Assembly: GCA_037953625.1 (NCBI GenBank)
Contig: CM075653.1
Location: 248,001-312,000 of the forward strand
Source: Crotalaria pallida
Lineage: Eukaryota > Streptophyta > Magnoliopsida > Fabales > Fabaceae
Reading direction: 5' to 3'
Length of the DNA: 64,000 nt
Shown: positions 46,323 through 59,200 of the stretch, piece by piece
Numbering within the stretch: the stretch's first letter is position 1
How the letters are laid out: each line of letters starts with the position of its first letter
Notes under the pieces: generated by a model
The model's input: only the letters and a program-made list of their open reading frames with translations
The model's database searches: none
What the model was told of the DNA's origin: nothing
Position numbers and translations under genes: made by a program

Positions 46323-46594
46323 GCGCCGACCTCCTCTGTCATACTGATCTGGGTTGGTGGTATCAGTGTGGATGGTATAAGGCCCACTATGTGTATGGGT
46401 AAACTCTGGGGGAGGAGGTGGCGGTGGGGGAGGTGGTGGGGGAGGAGGAGGGGGAGGCGGCGGAGGGGCGGTGACGGAGGTGGTGACGGCCTTGCTTCCC
46501 TGTTGGCTTCAAGATGCTCACGTAGGTCCTCCGGAGTCCGTGCCCTCCTGGGACGCCCTCTTCCTCTCCTTTGAGCTGTTTGAACGTCAGACAT
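46181..46594 (-). pseudogene. N-terminal Gag start of the Tat-like element, frameshifted
   Basis: The ATG at 46594 is the first after the primer binding site and leads MSDVQTAQRRGRGRPRRAR, a basic start common in Tat-type Gag. The frame then enters a Pro/Leu-rich stretch encoded by a purine-only run (G-rich on the + strand, 46405-46475). It stays out of frame with the capsid domain of 45096-46322, so slippage in that run is the probable lesion. Confidence 0.65.
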
Positions 46595-46627
46595 GGTAGA
46601 TTCTTAGTGGGGCTGATGTTTATCTGT

Positions 46628-46644
46628 CCCCACAGACGGCGCCA
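46628..46644 (-). promoter_or_regulatory. Primer binding site of the Tat-like element
   Basis: On the minus strand TGGCGCCGTCTGTGGGG starts one base after the LTR. TGGCGCC-type sites are usual in Tat/Athila-like elements. The first nine bases would pair with the 3' end of plant Asp tRNA, but I am not sure of the tRNA. Confidence 0.75.
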
Positions 46645-46645
46645 A

Positions 46646-47254
46646 TGTGATGTCCTAGGGCGAGGAGAACCTCTAAGGAGGGGGAATCTACCTTAGATGA
46701 GACTCTGCCTAGGGTTTATGTGTGATGTTTGTTGGGAGTCCTCTAGTGGCCAAAGGGGAAGCCAAAGAGATACCCTAATCACTGGTGTGTGAGGGTGGCG
46801 ATTAGGGTAAGAGGACGTACCTTTGCCCCATGTAGTATTGAGCTACTTATAGGGGGGAGCTGGTTGCCCTAATGGGCCAACTTGGGGCCCAAGTAGGGCC
46901 AGCCTGTAATGAGCTAGGAGCGGTGCGCTGTCCTTGCGGATAAGGATGGGGTGAGCTGTCCTTGCGGATAAGGATGAGGTGAGCTGTCCTTGCGGATAAG
47001 GATGGGGTGAGCTGCCCTTGCGGATAAGGATGGGGGACGTCATCATGTCCTTGGTGTCGGAATCTTTGGGGTGATGTCGGACCTGGGAAGACGTACGGAG
47101 ATCGGACCTGATCAGAGGCATGAGGTCGGCCCGTATCTGGCGCTTGTTCGGCCGTTGAGCCCTGAGCTCGGCCAAGCGTTCAGTGGGTCCCTTGTAAGGT
47201 CCTTGATCTTTTAGCGGGGTTTATGGGGAGCTCGGCCTAGCCAGGTCCACCACA
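46646..47254 (-). repeat. 5' LTR of the Tat-like element (right, 609 bp)
   Basis: Same ends as 31542-32122, with four copies of the 28-bp repeat (46925-47036). Followed by the right TSD attgt at 47255-47259. Confidence 0.95.
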
Positions 47255-50200
47255 ATTGTGTACTTAAGGCTTGGATGAATTGAATTTTCTAGAAAAAGTG
47301 GAAAAACGTGAAAATTGTGGTCTTAAGGCTTAGATTCATTGATTTTATGCAAAAATTAAAAAAAAGAAATTATTAATTACAAGATGCTACGGTGAGATGT
47401 GTTTTTTTTCACATAATGAAAATATCACAAAATTGTGTATTTAAGGCTTGGATGACACGAGTTTTCCAGAGAAAATGGAAAAACATGAAAATTGTGGTCT
47501 TAAGGCTTGGATGCCTTGATTTTCTGCCAATATCAAAAAATAGGGATGATAAATTCAATATGCTATGATGAAATCAGTTTTTTTACACATAATGAAAAAA
47601 TCATGAAAATTGTGTATTTAAGGCTTTTGATGACTTGAGTTTTCCAGAAAAAGTGGAAAAACACGAAAATTGTGGTCTTAAGGCTTGGATGTCTTGATTT
47701 TTTGCCAAAATTCAAAAACAGAGATGATAAAATAAAAAATGCTTCAATGATATAAGTTATTTACACATAATTAAAAATTCATGAAAATTGCATATTTAAG
47801 GCTTGGATGACTTGAATTTTCTAGAAAAAGTGGAAAAACATGAAAGTTGTGGTCTTAAGGTTCCGACAAGATGCTGAGATGAGATGAGTTTTTTACACAT
47901 AATGAAAAAATCATGAAAATAGTGTATTAAGGTTTGGATGACATGGGTTATCCAGAAAAAGTGGAAAAACATGAAAATTGCGGTCTTAAGGCTTGGATGC
48001 CTTGATTTTCTGCCAATATTCAAAAATAGGGATGATAAAATACAAGATGCTGAGATGAGATGAGTTTTTTTTATAAATAATGAAACAATCATGAAAATTG
48101 CGTATTTAAGGCTTGGATGACATGAATTTTCCAGAAAAAGTGGAAAAACATGAAAATTGTGGTCTTAAGACATGGATGCCTTGATTTTCTACTAATGTTC
48201 AAAAATAGTGATGATAAAATAAAAGATGCTATGATGAGATGAGTTTTTTACACATAAAGAAAAAATCAAGAAAACTGTGTATTTAAGGCTTGGATGACTT
48301 GAGTTTTACAAAAAAAAAAAGTGGAAACACATGAAAATTGTGGCCTTAAGGCTTGGATGACATGAATTTTCTAGAAAAAGTGGAATAACATGAAAATTGT
48401 GGCCTTAAGGCTTGGATGCATTGATTTTATGTCAATATTCAAAAATAGGGATGCAAAAATACATGATGCTTCGATGAGATGAGTTATTTACTCATAATGA
48501 AAAAATCATTAAAATTGCGTATTTAAGGTTTGAAAGACTTGAGTTTTGTGGAAAAAGTGCAAAAATATGAAAATTGTGGTCTTAAGGTTTGGATGCCTTG
48601 ATTTTCTGCCAATATTAAAAATGGGCATGATAAAATACAAGGTGCTTTGTTGAGATGAGTGTGTTTACACATAATAAAATAATCACTAAAATTATCTATT
48701 TAAGGCTTGGAAGACTACAGTTTTCCAAATAAAGTTTAAAAACAAGAAAACTGTGGTCTTCACGCTTGGATGCCTTGATTTTCTGCCAATATTCAAAAAT
48801 TGGAATGATAAAATTCAAGATGCTTCGATGAGATGAATTTTTTACACGTAATGAAAAAATCTTGAAAATTGTGTTTTTAAGACTGAAATGACTTGAGTTT
48901 TCAAGAAAAAGTGGAAAAACGTTAAAATTGTGGTCTTAAGGCTTGGATGCCTTGAATTTCTGCCAATATTCCAAAATAGAGATGATAAAATACAAGATGC
49001 TTCGTAGAGTAGAGTTTTTTACACATAATGAAAAAATAATGAAAATAGTCAATTTAAGGCTTGGATGACTTTAGTTTTCCAGAAAAAGTGGAAAAACGTC
49101 AAAATTGTGGTCTTAAGGCTTGGATAGTCAATTTAAGGCTTAGATGCCTTGATTTTATGCAAAAATTCAAAAATAGGGATGATAAAATACAAGATGCTTC
49201 AATGAGATGAGTATTTTACACATGTTGAAAAAATCATGAAAATTGTGTATTTGAGGCTTGAATGACTTGAGTTTACAGAAAAAGTGGAAAAACATGAAAA
49301 TTGTGGTCTTAAGGCTTGGATGCCTTGATTTTCTGCCAATTTTCAAAAATAGTGATGATAAAATACAATATGCTTTGATGAGATGAGTTTTTTTACCAAA
49401 AGGAAAAAATCACTAAAATTGTGTATTTAAGGCTTGGATGGCATGAGTTTTCTAGAAAAAGTGAAAAACGTGAAAATTGAGGTCTTAAGGCTTGGATGCC
49501 TTGATTTTATGTCAATATTCAAAAATAGGGATGATAAAACACAAGACGCTGAGATGAGATGAGTTTTTAATACATAAGGTTTGGATGCCTTTATTTTCTA
49601 CCAAAATTCAAAAATAGGGATGATAAAATACAAGATGCTGAGATGAGATGAGTTTTTCACACATAATGAAAAATTCATGAAACTTAAGTATTTAAGGCTT
49701 GGATGACTTGAGTTTTCCAGAAAAAGTGGAAAAACATGAAAATTGTGGTCTTAAGGCTTGGATGCCTTGATTTCTTCCGATATTAAAAAAAAGGATGATA
49801 AAATAAAAAATGCTATGGTGAGATGCGTTTTTTACACATAATGAAAAAATCACTAAAATTGTGTATTGAAGGCTTGGATGAGATGAGTTTTTCAAAAAAA
49901 GTGGAATAACATGAAAATTGTGGTCTTAATGCTTGGATGCTTATAATTTATGCCAATATTCGAAAATAGGAATGCTAAAATACATTATGCTTCGATGAGA
50001 TGAGTTTTTTACACATTAATTAAAAAATGATGAAAATTGCGTATTTAAGGCTTGGATGACTTGAGTTTTCCGGAAAAAAGTGGAAAAACATGAAAATTGT
50101 AGTCTTAATGTTTGGATGCCTTGATTTTCTGCCAATATTAAAAATGGGGATGATAAAATACAAGGTGCTTTGGTGAGATGAGTTTCTTTACATATAATAA

Positions 50201-53200
50201 AAAAAAATCACTAAAAATGTCTATTTAAGGCTTGGATGACTAGAGTTATCCAGAAAAAGTTTAAAAACAAGAAAATTGTGGTCTTAACACTTGGATGCCT
50301 TGATTTTCTGCCAATATTCAAAAATAGGAATGATAAAATTCAAGATGTTTCGATGAGATGAGTTTTTTTATACATAATGAAAAAATCATGAAAATTATGT
50401 ATTTAAGACTGGGATGACATGAGTTTTCAAGAAAAAGTGGAAAACGTGAAAATTGTGGTCTTCAGGCTAGGATGCCTTGAATTGCTGCCAATATTCCAAA
50501 ATAGGGATGAAAAAATACAAGATGCTTCGTAGAGATGAGTTTTTTTTATACATAATGAAAAAATCTTGAAAATTGTGTATTTAAGGCTTGGATGACTTGA
50601 GTTTTCCAGAAAATGTGGAAAAACATGAAAATTGTGGTCTTAAGGCTTGGATGCCTTGATTTTTTGCCAATATTCAAAAACATGGATGATAAAATACGAG
50701 GTGCTTTGGTGAGATGAGTTTTTTTACCCATAATAAAAAAAATCACTAAAATTGTCTATTTAAGGCTTCGATGCTTCGATACCTTCATTTTCTTCCAATA
50801 TTCAAAAGTTGAGATGATATAATACAAGATGCTTCGATGAGATGAGTTTTTTACACATAATGAAAAAATCATGATAATTGTGTATTTAAGGCTTGGATTG
50901 GATGACTTGAGTTTTCCAGAAAAAGTGGAAAAACATGAAAACTGTGGTCTAAAGGCTTGGATGCCTTGATTTTATGCCAATATTGAAAAATAGCGATGAT
51001 AAATTCAATAGCGATGAGGTTTTTACACATAATGAAAAAATCATGAAAATTGTGTATTTAAGGCTTAGATGACCTGACTTTTCCAGAATAAGTAGAAAAA
51101 CATTAAAACTGTGATCTTAAGGCTTGGATGCCTTGATTTTCTGCCAATATTAAAAAACAGGGATGTAAAATACAAGATGCTACGGTGAGATGAGTTTTTT
51201 ACACATAATGAAAAAATCACTAAAATTGTGTATTGAAGGCTTGGATGACATAATTTTTCCAGAAAAAGTGGAATAACATGAAAATTGTGGTCTTAATGCT
51301 TGGATACCTTGATTTTCTGCCAAAATTAAAATATAGGGATGAAAAAAATACAAGATGCTAAAGTGAGAGGAGTTTTTTTACCCATAATGAAAATTTACTA
51401 AAATTGTGTATTTAAGACTTGAATGACATGAGTTTTCCAGAAAAAGTGAAAAAACATGAAAATTGTGGTCTTAAGGCATGGATGTCTTGATTTTCTGCCA
51501 ATATTGAAAAATAGGGATGATAATTAAATATTCTTCGATGAGATGAGTTTTTTTACACATAATGAAAAAATCATGAAAATTGTGTATTTAAGGCTTGGAT
51601 GACATGACATGAGTTTTCTAGAAAAAGTGAAAAACGTGAAAATTGTGGTCTTAAGGCTTGGATGCCTTGATTTTCTACCAATATTCAAAAATAGGGATGA
51701 TAAAATACGAGATGCTGAGAAGAGATGAGTTTTTTATATATAATGAAAAAATCATGAAAATTGCGTATTTAAGGCTTGGATGACATGAGTTTTACAGAAA
51801 AAGTGGAAAAACATGAAAATTGCGGTCTTAAGGATCGGATACCTTGATTTTCTACCAATATTCAAAAATGGGGATGATAAAATACAATATGCTGAGATGA
51901 GATGAGTTTTTTACACATAATGAAAAATTCATGAAAATTGCGTATTTAAGGCTTGGATGAGTTGTGTTTTCAAGAAAAAGTAGAAAAACATGAAAATTGT
52001 GGTCTTAAGGTTTAGAAGCCTTGATTTTCTTCCAAAATTAAAAAATAGGGATGATAAAATACAAGATGCTTCGATAAGATGAATTTTTTAGACATAAGGA
52101 AATAATCTTGAAAATTGTGTATTTAAGGCTTGGATGAGTTGAGTTTTTCAGAAAAGGTGGAAAAACATGAAAACTGGGTCTTAAAGCATGGATGCCTTGA
52201 TTGTTAGCCAATATTCAAAAACATGGATGATAAAATGCAAGATGTTTCGATGAGATGATTTTTTTACACATAATGAACAAGTCATGAAAATTGTGTATTT
52301 AACTCTTGTCTGACTTGAGTTTTCCCGAAAATGTGGAAAAACATGAAAATTGTTGTCTTAAGACTTGGATGCCTTGATTTTCTGCCAATATTAAAAAAAC
52401 AGGTATGATAAATACAAGATGCTACAGTGAGATGAGGTTTTTACATACCCATAATGAAAAAATCACTAAAATTGTGTATTTAAGGCTTGGATGACATGAG
52501 TTTTCCAGAAAAAGTGGAATAACATGAAAATTGTGATCTTAAGGTTTGGATGCCTCTATTATCTACCTATATTTAAAAATTGGGATGATAAATTAAATAT
52601 GCTTCGATGAGATGAGTTTGTTACACACAATGAAAAATCATGATGAAAATTGTGTATTTAAGGCTTGGATGACTTAAGTTTTACAAAAAAAATGGAAAAA
52701 CATGAAAATTGAGGTCTTAAGGCTTGGATGCCTTGATTTTCTTCCAATACTAAAAGACAGGGACGATAAAATACAAGATGCTATGGTGAGATGAGTTTTT
52801 TTATACATAATGGAAAAATCACTAAATTGTGTATTTAAGACTTGGATGACATGAGTTTTCTAGAAAAAGTGGAAAAACATGAAAGTTGTGGTCTTAAGGC
52901 TTGGATGCCATGATTTTCTTTCAATATTCAAAAATAGGGATGATAAAATACAAGATGCTTCGATGAGATGAGTTTTTTACACTATTAAAAAAAATGAAAA
53001 TTGCCTATTTAAGGCTTGGATGACTTGAGTTTTCCAAAAAAGTGGAAAAACATGAAAGTTGTGGTCTTAAGGCTTGCATGCCTTGATTTTTTGCCAATAT
53101 TCAAAAATAGAGATGATAAAATACAAGATGCTGAGATGAGATAAGTTTTTTACACATAATGAAAAAAACAAGAAAATTGCGGTCTTAAGTTTTGAATATC

Positions 53201-56200
53201 TTTTCTCCAATATTAAAAATGGGGATGATAAAATACAATATGCTGAGATGCGATGAGTTTTTTACACATAATGAAAAATTCATGAAAATTGCATATTTAA
53301 GGCTTGGATGAGTTGTGTTTTCAAGAAAAAGTAGAAAAAACATGAAAATTGTGGTCTTAAGGTTTAGAAGCCTTGATTTTCTTCCAAAATTAAAAAATAG
53401 GGATGATAAAATACAAGATGCTTCGATAAGATGAATTTTTTAGACATAAGGAAATAATCTTGAAAATTGTGTATTTAAGGCTTGGATGAGTTGAGTTTTT
53501 CAGAAAAGGTGGAAAAACATGAAAACTGGGTCTTAAAGCATGGATGCCTTGATTGTTAGCCAATATTCAAAAACATGGATGATAAAATACAAGATGTTTC
53601 GATGAGATGATTTTTTTACACATAATGAACAAGTCATGAAAATTGTGTATTTAACTCTTGTCTGACTTGAGTTTTCCCGAAAATGTGGAAAAACATGAAA
53701 ATTGTTGTCTTAAGACTTGGATGCCTTGATTTTCTGCCAATATTAAAAAAACAGGTATGATAAATACAAGATGCTACAGTGAGATGAGGTTTTTACATAC
53801 CCATAATGAAAAAATCACTAAAACTGTGTATTGATGGCTTGGATGACATGAGTTTTCCAGAAAAAGTGAAATAACATGAAAATTGTGGTCTTAAGGCTAG
53901 GAAGTCTTGATTTTCTGCCAATATTAAAAAATAGGGATGATAAAATACAAGATGCTTTGATGAGATAAGTTTTTTTAACACATAATGAAAAAATCATTAA
54001 AAATATGTATTTAAGGCTTGGATGACTTGAGTTTTTCAGAAAATGTGGAAAAACATGAAAATCGTGGTCTTAAGGCTATGATACCTTGATTTTCTGCCAA
54101 TATTCAAAAATAGGGATGATAAAATACAAGATGCTGAAATGAGATACGTTTTTTTTACACATAATGAAAAAATCATGAAAATTGTGTATTTAAGGCTTGA
54201 ATGACTTGAGTTTTCCAGAAAAAGTGGAAAAACATGAAAATTGTGGTCTTAAGGCTTGGATGCCTTGATTTTCTGCCAAATTTCAAAAAAGGGATAATAA
54301 AATACTAGATGCTACGGTGAGATGAGTTTTTTACACATAATGAAAAAATCACTAAAATTGTGTATTTAAGGCTTGGATGACATGAGTTTTCCAGAAAAAG
54401 TGGAATAACATGAAAATTGTGATCTTAAGGTTTGGATGCCTCTATTATCTACCTATATTTAAAAATTGGGATGATAAATTAAATATGCTTCGATGAGATG
54501 AGTTTGTTACACACAATGAAAAATCATGATGAAAATTGTGTATTTAAGGCTTGGATGACTTAAGTTTTCCAAAAAAAATGGAAAAACATGAAAATTGAGG
54601 TCTTAAGGCTTGGATGCCTTGATTTTCTTCCAATACTAAAAGACAGGGACGATAAAATACAAGATGCTATGGTGAGATGAGTTTTTTTATACATAATGGA
54701 AAAATCACTAAATTGTGTATTTAAGACTTGGATGACATGAGTTTTCTAGAAAAAGTGGAAAAACATGAAAGTTGTGGTCTTAAGGCTTGGATGCCATGAT
54801 TTTATTTCAATATTCAAAAATAGGGATGATAAAATACAAGATGCTTCGATGAGATGAGTTTTTTACACTATTAAAAAAAATGAAAATTGCCTATTTAAGG
54901 CTTGGATGACTTGAGTTTTCCAAAAAAGTGGAAAAACATGAAAGTTGTGGTCTTAAGGCTTGCATGCCTTGATTTTTTGCCAATATTCAAAAATAGAGAT
55001 GATAAAATACAAGATGCTGAGATGAGATAAGTTTTTTACACATAATGAAAAAAACAAGAAAATTGCGGTCTTAAGTTTTGAATATCTTTTCTCCAATATT
55101 AAAAATGGGGATGATAAAATACAATATGCTGAGATGCGATGAGTTTTTTACACATAATGAAAAATTCATGAAAATTGCATATTTAAGGCTTGGATGAGTT
55201 GTGTTTTCAAGAAAAAGTAGAAAAAACATGAAAATTGTGGTCTTAAGGTTTAGAAGCCTTGATTTTCTTCCAAAATTAAAAAATAGGGATGATAAAATAC
55301 AAGATGCTTCGATAAGATGAATTTTTTAGACATAAGGAAATAATCTTGAAAATTGTGTATTTAAGGCTTGGATGAGTTGAGTTTTTCAGAAAAGGTGGAA
55401 AAACATGAAAACTGGGTCTTAAAGCATGGATGCCTTGATTGTTAGCCAATATTCAAAAACATGGATGATAAAATACAAGATGTTTCGATGAGATGATTTT
55501 TTTACACATAATGAACAAGTCATGAAAATTGTGTATTTAACTCTTGTCTGACTTGAGTTTTCCCGAAAATGTGGAAAAACATGAAAATTGTTGTCTTAAG
55601 ACTTGGATGCCTTGATTTTCTGCCAATATTAAAAAAACAGGTATGATAAATACAAGATGCTACAGTGAGATGAGGTTTTTACATACCCATAATGAAAAAA
55701 TCACTAAAACTGTGTATTGATGGCTTGGATGACATGAGTTTTCCAGAAAAAGTGAAATAACATGAAAATTGTGGTCTTAAGGCTAGGAAGTCTTGATTTT
55801 CTGCCAATATTAAAAAATAGGGATGATAAAATACAAGATGCTTTGATGAGATAAGTTTTTTTAACACATAATGAAAAAATCATTAAAAATATGTATTTAA
55901 GGCTTGGATGACTTGAGTTTTTCAGAAAATGTGGAAAAACATGAAAATCGTGGTCTTAAGGCTATGATACCTTGATTTTCTGCCAATATTCAAAAATAGG
56001 GATGATAAAATACAAGATGCTGAAATGAGATACGTTTTTTTTACACATAATGAAAAAATCATGAAAATTGTGTATTTAAGGCTTGAATGACTTGAGTTTT
56101 CCAGAAAAAGTGGAAAAACATGAAAATTGTGGTCTTAAGGCTTGGATGCCTTGATTTTCTGCCAAAATTCAATAAAGGGATAATAAAATACCAGATGCTA

Positions 56201-59200
56201 CGGTGAGATGAGTTTTTTACACATAATGAAATAATCACTAAAATTGTGTATTTAAGGCTTGGATGACATGAGTTTTCCAGAAAAAGTGGAATAACATGAA
56301 AATTGTGATCTTAAGGTTTGGATGCCTCTATTATCTACCTATATTTAAAAATTGGGATGATAAATTAAATATGCTTCGATGAGATGAGTTTGTTACACAC
56401 AATGAAAAATCATGATGAAAATTGTGTATTTAAGGCTTGGATGACTTAAGTTTTCCAAAAAAAATGGAAAAACATGAAAATTGAGGTCTTAAGGCTTGGA
56501 TGCCTTGATTTTATTCCAATTCTAAAAGACAGGGACGATAAAATACAAGATGCTATGGTGAGATGAGTTTTTTTATACATAATGGAAAAATCACTAAATT
56601 GTGTATTTAAGACTTGGATGACATGAGTTTTCTAGAAAAAGTGGAAAAACATGAAAGTTGTGGTCTTAAGGCTTGGATGCCATGATTTTCTTTCAATATT
56701 CAAAAATAGGGATGATAAAATACAAGATGCTTCGATGAGATGAGTTTTTTTTACACATAATGAAAAAATCATTAAAATTGTGTATTTAATACTTGGATGA
56801 CTTGAGTTTTGGTAAAAACATGAAAATTGTGGTCTTAAGGCTTGGATGCATTGATTTTCTGTCAATATTAAAAAACAGGGATGATAAAATACAGGATGCT
56901 GAGATGAGTATTTTACTCATAATGAAAAAATCATGAAATTTGTGTATTTATGGCTACGATGACTTGAGTTTTCAGAAGAAAAAAAGTGTAAAACATGAAA
57001 ATTGTGGTCTTAAGGCTTGGATGCCTTGATTTTCTGCCAAATTTCAAAAAAGGGATAATAAAATACCAGATGCTACGGTGAGATGAGTTTTTTACACATA
57101 ATGAAAAAAATCACTAAAATTGTGTATTTAAGGCTTGGATGACATGAGTTTTCCAGAAAAAGTGGAATAACATGAAAATTGTGATCTTAAGGTTTGGATG
57201 TCTTGATTATCTACCTATATTGAAAAATAGGGATGATAGATTAAATATGCTTCGATGAGATGAGTTCGTTACACATAATGAAAAATCATGATGAAAATTG
57301 TGTATTTAAGGCTTTGATGACTTGAGTTTTCCAAAAAAATGGAAAAACATGAAAATTGTGGTCTTAAGGCTTGGATGCCTTGATTTTCTTCCAATACTAA
57401 AAGACAAGGACGATAAAATACAAGATGCTATGGTGATATGAGTTTTTTATACATAACGAAAAAATCACTAAATTGTGTATTTAAGGCTTGGATGACTTGA
57501 GTTTTCCAGAAAAAGTGGAAAAACATGAAAGTTGTGGTCTTAAGGCTTGGATGCCATGATTTTCTGCCAATATTCAAAAATAGGGATAATAAAATACAAG
57601 ATGCTTCGATGAGATGAGTTTTTTACACTATTAAAAAAAATGAAAATTGCCTATTTAAGGCTTGGATGACTTGAGTTTTCCAAAAAAGTGGAAAAACATG
57701 AAAGTTGTGGTCTTAAGGCTTGCATGCCTTGATTTTTTGCCAATATTCAAAAATAGAGATGATAAAATACAAGATGCTGAGATGAGATAAGTTTTTTACA
57801 CATAATGAAAAAAACAAGAAAATTGCGTATTTAACGCTTGGTTGACTTGAGTTTTCCGGAAAAAGTGGAAAAACACGAAAATTGTGGTCTTAAGTTTTGA
57901 ATGCCTTTATTTTCTGCCAATATTAGAAATGGGGATGATAAAATACAAGATGCTGAGATGCGATGAGTTTTTTACACATAATTAAAAAATCATGAAAATT
58001 GTGTATTTAAGGTTTAGATGACTTGAGTTTTCCAGAAAAAGTGGACAAACATGAAAATTGTGGTCTTAAGGCTTGAATGCCTTGATTTTCAACCAAGATT
58101 CAAAAATATGGATGATAAAATACAAGATGCTGAGATGAGATGAGTTTTTTACACCTAATGAAAAAATCACTAAAATTGTGTATTTAAGGCTTGGATGACT
58201 TGAGTTTTCCAGAAAAAGTGAAATAACACGAAAATTATGGTCTTAAGGCTTGGATGCCTTGATTTTCTGCCTATATGCAAAAATAGGGATGATAAAATAC
58301 AAGATGCTGAGATGAGATGAGTTTTTTACACATAATGAAAAATCAGGAAAATAGTGTATTTAAGGTTTGGATGACATGAGTTTTTTTGAAAAAGTGGAAA
58401 AACATGAAATTGTGGTCTTAAGGCTTGGATGACTTCATTTTTTTCATTATTAAAAAACAGGATGATAAAATACAAGATGCTTCGATGAGATGTGTATTTT
58501 ACACATAACGAAAAGTCATGAAAATTGTGTACTTAAGGCTTGGATGAATTGAGTTTTCTAGAAAAAGTGGAAAAACGTGAAAATTGTGGTCTTAAGCTTA
58601 GATTCCTTGATTTTATGCCAAAATTTAAAAAAAAGAAATTATTAAATACAAGATGCTACGGTGCGATGAGTTTTTTTCACATAATGAAAACATCCCAAAA
58701 TTGTGTATTTAAGGCTTGGATGACATGAGTTTTCAGAAAAAGTGGAAAAACATGAAAATTGTGGTCTTAAGGCTTGGATGCCTTGATTTTCTGCCAATAT
58801 CGAAAAATAGGGTTGATAAATTCAATATGCTTCGATGAAATGAGTTTTTTTACACATAATGAAAAAATCATGAAAATTTTGTATTTAAGGCTTGAATGAC
58901 TTGAGTTTTCTAGAAAAAGTGAAAAACGTGAAAATTGTGGTCTGGCTTGGATGCCTTGATTTTTTGCCAATATTCAAAAATAAGGAAGATAAAATAAAAG
59001 ATGCTGAGATGAGATGTGTTTTTTACACATAATAAAAAATCATTAAAATTGTGTATATAAGGCTTGGATGACTTGAGTTTTCCAGAAAAAGTGGATGATA
59101 AAATACATGATGCTTCGACGAGATTTGTTTTTTACACATAAGGAATTAATATTGAAAATTGTCTATTTAAGGCTTGGATGACTGGAGTTTTCCAGAAAAG

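Larger units (their letters stand above)
31542..47254 (-). mobile_element. Tat-like Ty3/gypsy element, non-autonomous, hosting two nested insertions
   Basis: LTRs of 581 bp (left) and 609 bp (right), TG...CA, TSD attgt. Coding order on the minus strand from the right LTR: primer binding site, Gag (frameshifted), protease, a short linker remnant, then the left LTR with its polypurine tract. No reverse transcriptase, RNase H or integrase motif is present anywhere in the internal region. An antisense gene on the + strand occupies the part next to the left (3') LTR, an arrangement known from the Tat lineage (for example Grande). Without the two nested copia insertions the element is about 8.3 kb. 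The two LTRs differ by about 1% outside a short internal repeat. Confidence 0.93.

Noticed and set aside
44499..46574. Plus-strand frames opposite the Tat gag and protease
   Set aside because: Shadows of the real minus-strand genes, which show clear capsid and DxGSSAD protease motifs.
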